Source: Vreelandella maris
Lineage (GTDB): Bacteria > Pseudomonadota > Gammaproteobacteria > Pseudomonadales > Halomonadaceae
DNA: 64,000 bases
NCBI RefSeq assembly: GCF_013371085.1
Contig: NZ_JABWCV010000003.1
Coordinates: 211,492 to 275,491 of the forward strand
Direction of reading: 5' to 3'
Positions within the stretch are counted from its first letter, which is position 1. Every line of letters starts with the position of its first letter. Made by a program: the position numbers and the translations under genes. The notes beneath the pieces were generated by a model. The model did not search any database. It had not been told where the DNA came from and was given only the letters and a program-made list of their open reading frames with translations. Shown here piece after piece: positions 1 through 10,700 of the stretch.

Positions 1-2
1 CG

Positions 3-101
3 CCGACTAACATGCAGTTAGAGGGCCTTGAGCGCCACCAACGCTTAATCGAAAGCTATAAGAAGCTTCATGCGGCACGGGCAGCGAAAGCGGGTAATTA
101 A
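3..101 (+). CDS. 3' end of an unidentified gene (partial)
   Basis: An open frame enters from the left edge and stops at a TAA ending at 101, giving 32 C-terminal residues that finish in a helical, basic and alanine-rich stretch (SYKKLHAARAAKAGN). The amphipathic Lys/Ala/Arg pattern is typical of a real protein C-terminus, but there is no recognisable motif and I cannot name a family. The in-window start is only the frame phase, not a start codon. Confidence 0.45.
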   Translation, partial: PTNMQLEGLERHQRLIESYKKLHAARAAKAGN

Positions 102-133
102 GCGTTAACCAAGATCAATGAAAGTTCATCTCT

Positions 134-153
134 GCTGGTGCGACGGCACCAGC
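134..153. other. Perfect 8-bp hairpin, possible weak terminator
   Basis: GCTGGTGC and GCACCAGC form a perfect 8-bp stem around a four-base GACG loop, 32 bases after the stop of the upstream partial gene. No T-run follows on the plus strand, so it is not a textbook intrinsic terminator. The left arm GCTGGTGC recurs at 441-448 in a second hairpin beyond the DUF2798 frame. Confidence 0.4.
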
Positions 154-195
154 GGAATGGCTTTGATGTACGTGAAACGGTAGTTAAGGACTTTT

Positions 196-411
196 ACGAA
201 ACATAGAATTATCTTCGCAATTCTCCTGTCGTTTACGCTATCGCCGATTATGTCTGCCTGGGTGACCTACGTGAATATTGGTACGCATGCTGACTTTGTT
301 GGCATGTGGATGCATGCATGGCTGTTAGCTTGGCCAGCCGCAGGGATCATCGCATTTATCAGCGGTCCCTTTATTCATAAATTAGCCCACCGCATTGCCG
401 AGAAGATCTGA
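196..411 (+). CDS. DUF2798-like small membrane protein, doubtful start
   Basis: The frame encodes about 71 residues with two hydrophobic segments separated by a VTYVNIGTHADF loop and followed by WLLAWPAAGIIAFISGPFIHKLA. This matches the two-helix layout and the W-x-x-AWP motif of the DUF2798 family, whose function is unknown. There is no ATG at the expected N-terminus. An AAGGA ribosome-binding-like site at 186-190 sits five bases before an ACG at 196, exactly where a start is expected. The first in-frame ATG (250) would delete most of helix 1. An in-frame amber codon at 181-183 separates this frame from an upstream ATG at 166. So it is either read from ACG or ATT, or is a recently inactivated gene. 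Family assignment is reasonably sure; functionality is not. Confidence 0.55.
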   Translation, partial: TKHRIIFAILLSFTLSPIMSAWVTYVNIGTHADFVGMWMHAWLLAWPAAGIIAFISGPFIHKLAHRIAEKI

Positions 412-443
412 CGGCTTGCCTGATGCACTGTGGTGCACTTGCT

Positions 444-470
444 GGTGCAGTGGGTGCATACAACTGCACC
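444..470. other. Inverted repeat after the DUF2798 frame
   Basis: GGTGCAG (444-450) and CTGCACC (464-470) form a perfect 7-bp stem with a 13-base loop. A smaller TGCAC/GTGCA hairpin lies at 424-437. The region 412-596 otherwise holds no gene and leads to the ribosome-binding site of the symporter gene at 597. It could be a transcript end for the DUF2798 frame, but no T-tract follows. Confidence 0.3.
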
Positions 471-596
471 GCTGCGCCAAATTTAATGCTCCCCCATGCT
501 TGGTAAAACATTCTCCGCGGCGTGAATTCCACAAGCGCGATAGCAAACGACGCGAATTCAAACATAACGCTAATACAAAAACGCGGAGAGAATCAC

Positions 597-2060
597 ATGC
601 TCGATATGCTCAATGACCTTCTGTGGGGGAAGGTATTACTAGTGCTGCTGGTGGGTGTTGGTATCGGTTTTACCGTTGCATCCCGCTTTGTGCAGTTTCG
701 CTATTTCGGTGAGATGTTTCGTATCCTCGGGTCCGGTCAAGCCTTTAAACGCAACCAGCACGGTCATTTAAGCTCGTTTCAGGCGCTGGTGCTTTCAGTA
801 GCTGGGCGAGTAGGTGGCGGCAATATCGCAGGCGTTGCCGTAGCGATTACACTGGGCGGCCCAGGGGCGATTTTTTGGATGTGGTTGGTGGGCTTAATGG
901 GTATGGCCACCAGCTTTTTGGAATGCACCCTGGCACAGACCTATAAAGAAGCCGAAGGTGACGGCACTTATCGCGGCGGCCCGGCGTATTACATTGTTAA
1001 AGGGCTGGGTAAGCAATGGCGCTGGCTGGCAGCGTTCTACTCGGTACTACTGCTGTTGACCTTCGGCTTCGCTTTTACTGCGCTGCAATCCTATGCGGTG
1101 GCAACTTCCTTTGGCGACGCTTTCGGGGTGCCGGTGCTGTATAGCGGTATTGCTCTGGCGATGCTGGTAGGACTGATTATCTTCGGCGGTATTAAGCGTA
1201 TTGCGCGTATTTCTGAGGTTTTGGTGCCCTTTATGGCGGTGAGCTATATCGCCATTGCGTTGCTGGTCATCGCTATGAATATTACTGAAATCCCTGGCGT
1301 GATTGTGCTGATTGTAAAGAGCGCCTTCGGCCTTGAACCGCTGATTGGTGGCGGGATTGGCGCGGCGATTATGATGGGCTTGAAGCGTGGCCTGTTCTCT
1401 AACGAAGCGGGCCTGGGTAGTGCACCTAACGTAGCGGCGGTGGCCTACGTGCCGCACCCGGCCAACCAGGGCATCGTGCAGGCGTTTTCAGTATTTATTG
1501 ATACGGTGATTATCTGTTCCGCCACGGCGTTTTTGATTCTGCTCAGCGGTGTATATGACCCTGCTGCGGGCGCTGGTGTTGAGGGTATCGCGCTAACTCA
1601 AGCAGCATTGGCTGACCACGTAGGCGAATGGGGACGCACCTTTGTCAGCCTGGCGCTGCTGCTGTTTGCTTTCAGCACCATTCTTTACAACTACTACTTG
1701 GGTGAGAACAGCCTTAACTTCTTTAGCCGCGACAACCAGAACCTGTTTAACGCCTTTCGCATCGCCATCGTGCTGCTGGTGTGCTGGGGCGCGACCACCG
1801 ATCTGGGTACCGTGTTCGGCTTTGCGGATGTCACCATGGGGCTCTTGGCAGTCGTCAATCTGGTGGCGCTGATTCTGCTGTTCAAGTGTGGTCTTCGCAT
1901 TTTGAAAGACTTCGATGTTCAGCGTCGGCAAGGGATCAAACAGCCGATTTTTGATGCCAACCAGCATCCAGATCTCGACCTGGACCCGAAAGCCTGGGAG
2001 CTGGAGCCCGAAGAGGCCGAAGCCTTAAAACAGCGGCTGGAAAGCGCGCCTGCGAAGTAA
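597..2060 (+). CDS. Alanine or glycine:cation symporter (AGCS family)
   Basis: Inner-membrane sodium-coupled small amino acid carrier of 487 residues. The sequence is hydrophobic throughout, with about ten transmembrane segments. It carries the AGCS hallmarks near the N-terminus (SFQALVLSVAGRVGGGNIAG), the central GLKRGLFSNEAGLGSAPNVAA motif, and LYNYYLGENSLNFF near the C-terminus, then a charged tail. An upstream GTG at 522 would give a longer product. The ATG at 597 is preferred because it follows a GGAGAG site and begins the protein directly before the first membrane segment. The asparaginase gene follows on the same strand 39 bases later and may be cotranscribed, which would pair amino acid uptake with amide hydrolysis. 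The exact substrate (Ala, Gly or Gln) cannot be read from sequence. Confidence 0.93.
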   Translation: MLDMLNDLLWGKVLLVLLVGVGIGFTVASRFVQFRYFGEMFRILGSGQAFKRNQHGHLSSFQALVLSVAGRVGGGNIAGVAVAITLGGPGAIFWMWLVGLMGMATSFLECTLAQTYKEAEGDGTYRGGPAYYIVKGLGKQWRWLAAFYSVLLLLTFGFAFTALQSYAVATSFGDAFGVPVLYSGIALAMLVGLIIFGGIKRIARISEVLVPFMAVSYIAIALLVIAMNITEIPGVIVLIVKSAFGLEPLIGGGIGAAIMMGLKRGLFSNEAGLGSAPNVAAVAYVPHPANQGIVQAFSVFIDTVIICSATAFLILLSGVYDPAAGAGVEGIALTQAALADHVGEWGRTFVSLALLLFAFSTILYNYYLGENSLNFFSRDNQNLFNAFRIAIVLLVCWGATTDLGTVFGFADVTMGLLAVVNLVALILLFKCGLRILKDFDVQRRQGIKQPIFDANQHPDLDLDPKAWELEPEEAEALKQRLESAPAK

Positions 2061-2099
2061 GTAGTCTTCTAAAATGGATCGATAAGGAAAGGAGCGCCC

Positions 2100-3113
2100 A
2101 TGCCCAGCGTACTGATGCTCTATACCGGCGGGACTATTGGTATGCAGCCATCGTCACAAGGCTACGTGCCCTGTGCAGGGGTGGGCGAGCGCCTGGCGGC
2201 GCACTTGGCTCTGGGCGATCCTTACCGGCTGCCAGTGTTTGATGTGATTGAAATGCAGCCGCTGATTGATAGCGCCGAACTAATGCCAGAGGCTTGGAAC
2301 CGCTTGGCGGCGCAGCTGGAAAACCATTGGCCACGCTACGATGCATTCGTGGTGCTGCACGGCACCGATACCATGGCGTACAGCGCGTCAGCGCTCTCGT
2401 TTATGCTCGGTGCGCTAGACAAGCCGGTGATCTTCACCGGCTCCCAAATTCCACTAGGTGAGCCAAGAAGCGATGCGTTGAACAGTGTGGTTAGCGCGCT
2501 GCAACTAGCAGCACATCCAGACACTCCTCGCGAAGTCAGCCTGGCCTTTCATGACCGGCTGCTGCGCGGTAACCGCGCGCGTAAGGTGCGCACCCAAGGC
2601 TTAGATGCCTTCGACTCACCCAACTTCCCCTGGCTTGCCGAGCTTGGTATTGGTATTCGTTTTCCCCAACCCTCGGCGCTGCTGATCGGAAAACCGAATT
2701 TTGCACCTATTGAGGTGGACGACGAGGCGGTGGCGGTACTGCCGCTGCATCCAGGGATGTCGCTGCGCCGAGCAAAGGTGCTGCTGGCGGATAAAACGCT
2801 AAAAGGGCTGGTGCTTTATACCTATGGAGTTGGCAACCCGCTTAGTTTTGAAGGCGAGCTGCTTGATTGCTTGAAGGCGGCTAACGAGAGGGGCGTAGCG
2901 CTGCTTAACGTCACCCAGTGTGCCCAAGGCGAAGTAGTGCAGGGTGCCTACGCCACCGGTGCCGCACTTAATCAAGCGGGCGTGATTGCCGGAAGCGATA
3001 TCACCCTGGAAGCCGCCATCGCGAAGCTAACCGTGCTAATTGGGCAAGGGCTGGTGGGGCCAGCGCTGCGCAAGGCATTGAGTGCACCCATGCGCGGTGA
3101 ACGTAGCCGTTAA
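2100..3113 (+). CDS. ansA: Type I (cytoplasmic) L-asparaginase
   Basis: Hydrolyses L-asparagine to aspartate and ammonia. At 337 residues without a signal peptide it fits the cytoplasmic type I enzymes. The catalytic threonine motif YTGGTIGM lies at residues 8-15 (nucleophile near Thr12), and the second catalytic pair is in VLHGTDTMAYSAS (Thr89-Asp90). GSQIPLGEPRSDALNS and the dimer-domain segment LYTYGVGNP are also typical. A strong AAAGGAG site precedes the ATG. The gene ends five bases from the convergent DMT transporter gene. The preceding symporter gene suggests an amino acid utilisation pair. Confidence 0.93.
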   Translation: MPSVLMLYTGGTIGMQPSSQGYVPCAGVGERLAAHLALGDPYRLPVFDVIEMQPLIDSAELMPEAWNRLAAQLENHWPRYDAFVVLHGTDTMAYSASALSFMLGALDKPVIFTGSQIPLGEPRSDALNSVVSALQLAAHPDTPREVSLAFHDRLLRGNRARKVRTQGLDAFDSPNFPWLAELGIGIRFPQPSALLIGKPNFAPIEVDDEAVAVLPLHPGMSLRRAKVLLADKTLKGLVLYTYGVGNPLSFEGELLDCLKAANERGVALLNVTQCAQGEVVQGAYATGAALNQAGVIAGSDITLEAAIAKLTVLIGQGLVGPALRKALSAPMRGERSR

Positions 3114-3118
3114 GCTAA

Positions 3119-3985
3119 TCAGCGTGAAGAAATGCTCAGCGCGGTAACGGTTATCAAGATGATTCCCATACCTGCCATTTGAATAACACCCAGGCTTTCA
3201 TTTAACACAGCAACGCCAAAGAGAGTGGCCGTGATAGGTTCGACCATGGCCACCATGGAGGCGAGCGCAGGCGTTGTGCGTTTGATCCCCGCGATATAAA
3301 GCACAAAAGACACGCCTGCGCCTAAGAGGCCGAGTGTTACAAATAGAGGCCAATCCGATGAGCCCAGGACGCTCACAATCTGCCCCGTATCGCTTGGCAC
3401 AACGAGCATGATGGCCAGTACCGCGAAGGCGATCGTCAGTATTGCCTGGGGGCTGCCATGGGGTGCAGCGTATTTAAAGCCAAAAATGAAGGCCGCATAA
3501 GAGAGCCCGGCAAGCAGCCCGGTAGCTACGCCCATCAACGAGAGGCCGCTAGCACTAATGGCATACAGTTTGGTTAACAGCACCACACCCACCATTACTA
3601 GCACGATGGCTAGCCACTTGGCAGCGGTGGGGCGCTCAAGCTTAAGGGCAAAGGAGATCAGATAAACAAATACTGGGGCGCAGTACATCAAGGTAGCCGC
3701 GACCGCCACGCTGCCATGATCAATACTGATGAAATAGAAAGTGAAGTTGCCCGCTACGCCAAGGCCCGCCACCACCGACCAGAACCACAGCTGTCGACTA
3801 GCTAAGCCGCTATGGCTGCGTCGCAGTAGAAGCCACGCCAGCGCGCAGAGAAGCCCTACAAAACCACGATAAAAAGAGACGACAGAGGCATCCCAGCCGC
3901 CGTCTAAAAGAATGCCTGCGATTCCCCCTGAAATACCCCAGAAGAAGGCCGCGAGCGCGATCAACATACTGCTGGCACCTGCCAT
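3119..3985 (-). CDS. EamA/DMT-family transporter
   Basis: A 288-residue integral membrane protein with about ten transmembrane helices arranged as two EamA repeats. The first starts AALAAFFWGISGG and the second begins around the GLSYAAFIFGFKY segment. The C-terminal repeat contains the characteristic MVAMVEPITATLFGVAVLNE signature. Members of this drug/metabolite family export metabolites, commonly amino acids, but substrate is not predictable. The ATG follows a GAAAGGTG site. It is convergent with ansA and separated from the next minus-strand gene upstream by about 200 bases. Confidence 0.9.
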   Translation of the reverse strand: MAGASSMLIALAAFFWGISGGIAGILLDGGWDASVVSFYRGFVGLLCALAWLLLRRSHSGLASRQLWFWSVVAGLGVAGNFTFYFISIDHGSVAVAATLMYCAPVFVYLISFALKLERPTAAKWLAIVLVMVGVVLLTKLYAISASGLSLMGVATGLLAGLSYAAFIFGFKYAAPHGSPQAILTIAFAVLAIMLVVPSDTGQIVSVLGSSDWPLFVTLGLLGAGVSFVLYIAGIKRTTPALASMVAMVEPITATLFGVAVLNESLGVIQMAGMGIILITVTALSISSR

Positions 3986-4193
3986 ATTTCACCTTTCGTC
4001 CTTGAGCGTTAACACCTAGGAGTAATAGGTGTTTGCACGCATTCCCTTTGCTTAATGATGCTCTTGGTCTGCTACCTGCAAACCCTAATCTTGCCACCTA
4101 AAAGTAGACGCTGATCCCGATATGCGAAAGCGCTCCAGGTGGCCTATGGCGTTAACCAAAGAACCAGTAGCGAATAGAACGCTGAGAGCACTC

Positions 4194-5426
4194 TTACGAT
4201 GAAGCGCTGGAACCCTTAATTTGTCTATAGAGATGCGAAAATGGCATGGCGGTTAGCCCGTGCACCAAGATGGACGACACCACCAGCAAACTCACCACGG
4301 GCCAGAGTTCAGCAACATCGGTTTTATGATGGGCCAATGCCGCGTAGTAAAGCGCGGCGACCCCAATCGGCCCAAACCAGCCAGTGAAACTGCCATCCAG
4401 CTTGCTGGGAAGATCTTTAATATGACCACCTACTAATAACAGAATGGGTAAGCGGCGCAGGAAAAGCACACCAATCACCAGCAGCGCGGGCCACCCCAAG
4501 GAGAGCCACGCTTGCCAGGGGATCATCAAGCCGAGCAAGAGAAAAATGGGCGATGTGAAAAAGCGGTCCACGCCTTCTACCACTCTTTCTTCCTCCTGCT
4601 TTTCTGAGGCGTTGGCTTGTTGATCAAATGCTAACCCTGCTACGAACACAGCGAGAATTCCATTGCTGCCCACCAGCTTCACCGCGGCAAGGGTGGTGAG
4701 CGCAAGCGCTGTGGTTACCATTAGCATCGACGGTTGGTCGATGGTGTTTTTTTCTTCAGCCTTGCGTATGGCAAAGCCGACCGAATAACCGATCATCGTT
4801 CCTAACACTAGTGCGACTAAAATATCGCCTCCCAGCACCCCCAATATATTGGTGGTGATCGATTGATCCGCGGGTAGCGTCAGCAAAAAAACAGCAAACA
4901 TGACAAAGATAAACGTCAGTCCATCGTTGGCGCCCGACTCACTCGAAATAATGTGGCGTAGATAAGCGGGCAGGTTCTCTTTTGCTACTGGCCCGGTCAC
5001 CACGGTAGAGGCAACCACCGGGTCTGTGGGGGTAATCACAGCACCGATGAGTAACGCCGCTCCTAATGGCAGACCAAGCGCCCAGCCGGTTATAACGCTG
5101 CTGCACAGCCACATGACCGGCATGCTCACCAGCAATAACACGCAGAGCGATCGCCAGTGGTGAAAAATATAGGATTTGGGGAGCCGCAGCGCGATACCCA
5201 TCAAACCAATGGCGAGGGCTAGACGGGCCACTTGCTCTAAAATGGCCATTTCATTCCCCCACTGCGCTGGGTCAAGAAGCCCAAACCCGGTAGGCCCCAA
5301 CACCACCCCGACCAGCAGCAAGCTGACGGAGTCGGGCAAGCCGACGCGCTTCAGCGGTGTTGATAATAGTCCTAACAATAAGGCGCTAGCTGCAACGACT
5401 AATAATCCAATATTAAATTCGTGCAT
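4194..5426 (-). CDS. Na+(K+)/H+ antiporter, CPA1/NhaP type
   Basis: Monovalent cation:proton antiporter of the inner membrane, 410 residues with about twelve hydrophobic segments. The ion-binding signatures of CPA1 proteins are present: TPTDPVVAS and SSESGANDGLTF, the latter with the Asn-Asp pair of electroneutral exchangers. No long cytoplasmic C-terminal or TrkA domain follows. It lies 46 bases downstream of glgB on the same strand with no clear terminator between, so read-through from the glucan operon is possible. That would suit an osmotically regulated locus, but it is inference. Confidence 0.9.
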   Translation of the reverse strand: MHEFNIGLLVVAASALLLGLLSTPLKRVGLPDSVSLLLVGVVLGPTGFGLLDPAQWGNEMAILEQVARLALAIGLMGIALRLPKSYIFHHWRSLCVLLLVSMPVMWLCSSVITGWALGLPLGAALLIGAVITPTDPVVASTVVTGPVAKENLPAYLRHIISSESGANDGLTFIFVMFAVFLLTLPADQSITTNILGVLGGDILVALVLGTMIGYSVGFAIRKAEEKNTIDQPSMLMVTTALALTTLAAVKLVGSNGILAVFVAGLAFDQQANASEKQEEERVVEGVDRFFTSPIFLLLGLMIPWQAWLSLGWPALLVIGVLFLRRLPILLLVGGHIKDLPSKLDGSFTGWFGPIGVAALYYAALAHHKTDVAELWPVVSLLVVSSILVHGLTAMPFSHLYRQIKGSSASS

Positions 5427-5472
5427 ATTCTTATACTGCCACCAGGTTTAGGTCGTGTTTTGGCTGAGCACC

Positions 5473-7707
5473 TCAGTCAGTGTTGGGCATGCCGGCCGGA
5501 CGTAGCAGCAATACCGCGAGTGGCGGTAGCGTCAACTCCAGGCTGGCGATTTGCCCATGTAGGGGGGAGTCTTCAGCCGTTAGCCGACCCAGGTTGCCCA
5601 TGTTGGAACCGCCATAGCACTCCGCGTCACTGTTAAGACGTTCTTCCCAGCCACCAGTCAGCGGCACGCCCAGCCGATAACCCATACGTGGAATTGGGGT
5701 CATATTGGCAACCACCAGCAACGGCTCACCGGTGGCACTCCAGCGTAGCCAGGCAAACACGCTATTGGTGTTGTCATTGCCCACGACCCAGGTAAATCCC
5801 CGTGGTTCGCTATCGCATTGGTGCAGGGCGGGTAACTCGGTGTAGCAGCGGTTAAGGTCGCTAAGTAAACGGTGGAGACCGGCATGCCGGGCTTCGGCGA
5901 GCAGCGACCAATCCAGCTCGCGGTCGTGGCTCCACTCACGCCACTGGCCGAACTCACAGCCCATAAACAGCAGCTTCTTACCGGGTTGTGACCACATGAT
6001 GGCGAGATAGGCGCGGAGATTGGCGAACTTCTGCCACTCATCGCCAGGCATCTTACCGATCAGCGAACCTTTGCCGTGGACTACTTCGTCGTGAGAAATC
6101 GGCAACACGTAGTGCTCAGAGAAAGCGTAGACCATCGGAAAGGTCATATCGTGATGGGAGTAAGTGCGATACACCGGGTCCTTGGCGATGTATTCCAGCG
6201 TGTCGTGCATCCAGCCCATGTTCCATTTATAGGCGAAGCCCAGCCCGCCCTCCTTGGTCGGCTGGGTGACACCCGGCCAAGCGGTTGACTCCTCGGCAAT
6301 AACGATGGTGCCGGGGACTTCCTCACTGATAACGTCATTGAGGTGGCGCAGGAAGTCGATGGTTTCCAGGTTTTCATGACCGCCAAATCGGTTGGGAATC
6401 CATTCGCCTTCGTTACGGGAGTAGTTGCGATAGAGCATTGAGGCAACGGCATCGACACGCAGTGCATCGACATGGAAATGCCGCAGCCAGTGCAGTGCCG
6501 AGGCGAGCATAAAGCCATGTACTTCGCGCCTTCCCAGGTTATAGATATAGGTGTCCCAATCTTGATGGAACCCCTCAAAAGGATGCTCATATTCGTACAG
6601 AGCGGTGCCATCAAAGCGTGCCAAGCCGTGGGGGTCGGTGGGAAAGTGGGCCGGCACCCAGTCGAGAATGACGCCCAGCCCTGCGCGATGGCACTCATCA
6701 ACGAAGTAGGCAAAGTCGGCAGGCTTGCCGAAGCGGGCGCTGGGCGCAAACTGACTCAGCGGCTGATAACCCCAGGAGCCGCCGAAGGGATGCTCCATGA
6801 TGGGCAAGAGCTCAACGTGGGTGAACCCCATATCCAACACATAGGGAATCAATTGCTCGGCCAGCTCACGCCAGCTATAGATTTCGCCGTTGTCGCCGCC
6901 ATGCTTGCGCCAGGAGGCGGCGTGCACTTCATAAATGCTTATTGGGTGGGTCGGGTCATGGATTTTTTGCCGCTGGGCGATCCATGCGTCGTCATGCCAG
7001 GTAAAGGGCGTGGTGTCGGCTACCACCGAGGCGGTAGAGGGCGGTGCTTCGGTGGCTAAAGCGACCGGGTCGGCACGCAGGCCAATTGCACCGTGGGCTT
7101 CGACCACCTCATATTTGTACGCCTCCCCAGGACCAAGGCGCGGTACGAATAACTCCCACACCCCAGCAGCGATGCGCAGGCGCATTATGTGTCGTCTGCC
7201 GTCCCAGCTATTGAAATTACCGACCACGGAAACACGTTGGGCATTCGGCGCCCAGACCGCAAAGCGCACGCCGTTGACGCCATCTATTGTCATGGGCTGG
7301 GCACCCAGGCAGTGCCCCAGCTGTCGATGATTGCCTTCGCCCAGCAGGTAAAGATCCATTTCGCCCAGCAGCAGGCCGAAGCTATACGGGTCCTCGGTTA
7401 GCTGTTCGCCTTGGGGCCAGCGAATACGCAGCAGATAGGGAGCCGCATGCGGCAGCCGGGCGGCGAATAGACCAGGAATTTGCATGCTCGTGAGGCAGCA
7501 ACGCACATTGCCGCCGTCGCGGTCGAGAACATCAACCCCTACCGCGCCGGGTAGGAATACGCGCAAAAACTGTCCTTTGCCATCACTGTGAATGCCAAGA
7601 ATGGCGAAGGGATCGCGATGGGTTCCTTGCGCTAGTGCACTGGCGTCTTCCTCAGTCAACCACAAGCTGCGATCCAGAAGGGGTCGGGTGTGAATAACAT
7701 TATTCAT
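5473..7707 (-). CDS. glgB: 1,4-alpha-glucan branching enzyme
   Basis: Introduces alpha-1,6 branches into linear alpha-1,4-glucan. The 744-residue protein has an extra N-terminal module, a CBM48 domain ([24 protein letters not shown], about 147-170), and a GH13 catalytic barrel. The catalytic residues are visible as Asp419 in [10 protein letters not shown] and Glu472 in [13 protein letters not shown], with the transition-state motif [14 protein letters not shown]. It is the last gene of the glucan block, and its start overlaps the end of the TreS-maltokinase gene by 8 bases. In the GlgE pathway, GlgB branches the maltosyl chains built by GlgE. Confidence 0.97.
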   Translation of the reverse strand: MNNVIHTRPLLDRSLWLTEEDASALAQGTHRDPFAILGIHSDGKGQFLRVFLPGAVGVDVLDRDGGNVRCCLTSMQIPGLFAARLPHAAPYLLRIRWPQGEQLTEDPYSFGLLLGEMDLYLLGEGNHRQLGHCLGAQPMTIDGVNGVRFAVWAPNAQRVSVVGNFNSWDGRRHIMRLRIAAGVWELFVPRLGPGEAYKYEVVEAHGAIGLRADPVALATEAPPSTASVVADTTPFTWHDDAWIAQRQKIHDPTHPISIYEVHAASWRKHGGDNGEIYSWRELAEQLIPYVLDMGFTHVELLPIMEHPFGGSWGYQPLSQFAPSARFGKPADFAYFVDECHRAGLGVILDWVPAHFPTDPHGLARFDGTALYEYEHPFEGFHQDWDTYIYNLGRREVHGFMLASALHWLRHFHVDALRVDAVASMLYRNYSRNEGEWIPNRFGGHENLETIDFLRHLNDVISEEVPGTIVIAEESTAWPGVTQPTKEGGLGFAYKWNMGWMHDTLEYIAKDPVYRTYSHHDMTFPMVYAFSEHYVLPISHDEVVHGKGSLIGKMPGDEWQKFANLRAYLAIMWSQPGKKLLFMGCEFGQWREWSHDRELDWSLLAEARHAGLHRLLSDLNRCYTELPALHQCDSEPRGFTWVVGNDNTNSVFAWLRWSATGEPLLVVANMTPIPRMGYRLGVPLTGGWEERLNSDAECYGGSNMGNLGRLTAEDSPLHGQIASLELTLPPLAVLLLRPAGMPNTD

Positions 7708-10700
7708 GTGGCTCTCCTGGGTTGAGTTGTTCGATGAGGGCAGCTAAGCCGTGCAGCGGCACACCCAACCATTCGGGGCGGTTGGCGGCTTCGTAGGCAA
7801 TTTCGTAAGCTGTCTTTTCGAGCACGAACAGGTCCACCGCCGCGGCGGCTCCGCTGGCTTGCTTCCACTCGTGGGGTATTTCCATGGTGGCCAGCCAATA
7901 AGCGTTGAGAAAGGCTTGGCGGCCTTTAAGCAGATACTGCTCCACCACCGAATGGCTAGTATCGGTATGTGTATCGGCGCCTTCATTGTCGCCGGGCCGG
8001 GCTTCCTCCACCTTGGCATAGGCATAGTCGAAGGAGCGCAACATGCCAGCCACATCGCGCAGCGGGCTATCTTTTGCGCGACGCTCTTCCAGGGGTCTGG
8101 CTGGTTCGCCTTCAAAATCGATGATGTAGGCATCATCATGAGCCACTAGAACTTGGCCGAGATGTAAATCACCATGAATACGGGTGAGCAGGCTGCCTTG
8201 GGCAAGTTCCGCCATCTTTTTGATGGCATCTATCAACGTGGCGCGGCGAGCCAAAATGATGTCGGCAAGCCGCTGTTCGGCTTCGTTGGCAGTATTCTTG
8301 TGTTGCTCCAGCACGTTTAGCGCTTCCTCAACACGCTGCGTCACGCGTTGCGTCCAGTGCTGTACATGGGATGACCCGGCGACTTCGGGCGCGAATGCTG
8401 GGTCGTCGCTGGGCGTCGCCAGCACCATATGCAGCTCACCCAGCCGGCGCCCTAAGGTGGTGGCAAATTCTTCCAACTCCTCGAAGGCGCCGTAGCGGGA
8501 TTCGGCTTTTGGCTCGCTTGCGCGTTCGTCGTCCGCCACCGCTTCACGAATGGCACGTTCCAGCTTATTGCGCGTCCATGACCAGGCATCGCCCTGGTTG
8601 TCGATGAAGCCTTGCAGAATCATGAGCGTCTGCGTGGAGCCCTGTTCAAGCCGGGTTACCACGCCGTACAGGGGCACGGTATGCATAAAGCCCCGCTCAG
8701 TCAGGTAGCTGCCGATCTCTGCTTCGGGGTGAATGCCCGGCTCCAAGCGTCGGAACAGCTTGAGCACTAATTGATGATTGATGATCACCGAGCTATTGGA
8801 CTGCTCGGCACTCTGTTGCACTACCTCGGGGTGCTCGGGAAGCGTCAGTTCGGCGAAGGCGGCGGTGGGCAAGAAATGGATTTCTCCTTTCTCATAAGGC
8901 AGCACAGTGCCTAGGCGCATGTTTTCTAGTACCGCCAGCGTAAAGGCATCCAGGGTGACTGCATCGGTGAGCAGCCCGACTTCGTGGAAACGACGCACCC
9001 GTGCCATGGCGAGCTGTTGGGGTAGCGGATTGCTTTGCTCGTCTTCGCCCAGGAAAGCCAGCGGCAGTTGGTAGCGCTCGCTACCTTGGCCATTTTTGAC
9101 CTCCAGCTCGCTAAACAGCAGTGAGTGCCCGCTGTGCTCCAGACGGCCGGTGGGGTGTAGGTGGACGTGTTCGATACGGGACTGCTTGGCAGCAAACCAG
9201 CGTCGCTTGGGCAGGTAGCTGGGCAGCGTTTCACGTTCGAGTAGCCGTCTGGGCGTCTCCTCAAAAATCTCCTCAAGGCGTTTTTTGATAATCAGCGTGA
9301 CGTAATCCGGCATGGGCTCTGGTACAGGAACATGCCACTCCGGCATGGCGGTAGCCGGGGCCAGCAAGAACCAGAAAAAACCGTAGGGAGGCAGCGTCAG
9401 CAGGTACGCCAGTTTGCCCACCGGGGGGAAAGCGCTACCTCCAACCATCTCGACGGGCACTTGACCCGCGAATGCGGAAAGATCGAGCTCCACCGCCTGA
9501 GCGGTACTGGCCACGTTGGCTACGCACAGCAGTGTTTCTGTTTCGCCATTGTCGAGCGTCATCTCACGCAGGTAGGCGAGAATATGCCGATTGGAGGGGT
9601 AGAGTGGGCGCATGGTGCCACGGCTGAAAGCACGGTGCTGACTGCGTACCGCCAGTAGCCGCCGCATATTGCTAAGCAGCGAGTGCGAGTCACGAATTTG
9701 TGCTTCCACATTCACCGTTTGATAGCCGTAGAGCGGATCCATAATGGGCGGCAGCACCAGCTTGGCCGGGTCGGCGCGAGAGAAGCCGCCGTTGCGATCC
9801 ACCGACCACTGCATGGGTGTACGCACGCCGTCACGGTCGCCGAGATAGATATTGTCGCCCATACCAATTTCGTCGCCGTAATAGAGCACCGGCGTGCCCG
9901 GCATGGAGAGCAGCAGGCTGTTCAGCAGCTCGATACGTCGCCGGTCGCGCTCCAGCAGCGGAGCTAACCGGCGGCGGATGCCTAAGTTGATACGCGCCCG
10001 GCGGTCGGCGGCGTAGTGATTCCAGAGGTAGTCGCGCTCCTTATCGGTGACCATTTCAAGGGTCAGTTCGTCGTGGTTACGCAAAAAGATCGCCCACTGG
10101 CAAGTGGCCGGTATTTCAGGCGTCTGACGCAGAATGTCGGTAATCGGGAAGCGATCTTCCTGAGCCAGGGCCATGTACATGCGCGGCATCAAAGGAAAAT
10201 GAAACGCCATGTGACACTCGTCGCCGTCGCCGAAGTAGGGCCGGGTGTCCTCGGGCCACTGGTTGGCTTCGGCGAGCAGCATGCGGTCGGGGTAGCGCTC
10301 GTCGAGCACCGCTCGGATCTTCTTGAGTACCACGTGGGTTTCGGGCAGGTTTTCGTTGTTGGTGCCTTCGCGCTCAACCAGATACGGTATGGCGTCCAGG
10401 CGCAGGCCATCCACCCCCATATCGAGCCAGTACTCCATGACCTTGAGAATCTCGTCGAGTACCACAGGGTTGTCGAAGTTGAGATCCGGCTGGTGGGAGT
10501 AGAAACGATGCCAGTAGTAGGCGCCAGCCACCGGATCCCAGGTCCAGTTGGAGGATTCGGTGTCGAGAAAGATGATCCGTGTGCCGGGGTACTTTTGGTC
10601 GGTGTCCGACCAGACATAGAAGTCGCGTTCTGGTGATCCTACTGGCGCCTGTCTGGCGCGTTGAAACCACTCGTGCTGGTCGGACGTGTGGTTAATGACC

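Noticed and set aside
412..596. Glycine riboswitch upstream of the AGCS symporter
   Set aside because: Such symporters sometimes have one, but the conserved glycine-aptamer segments are absent; only simple GGTGCA inverted repeats are visible.
6472..7059. 195-codon plus-strand frame inside glgB
   Set aside because: Shadow of the branching enzyme reading frame; no independent coding evidence.
10016..10636. 206-codon plus-strand frame inside treS
   Set aside because: Antisense to the conserved trehalose synthase domain, with no ribosome-binding site or recognisable domain.
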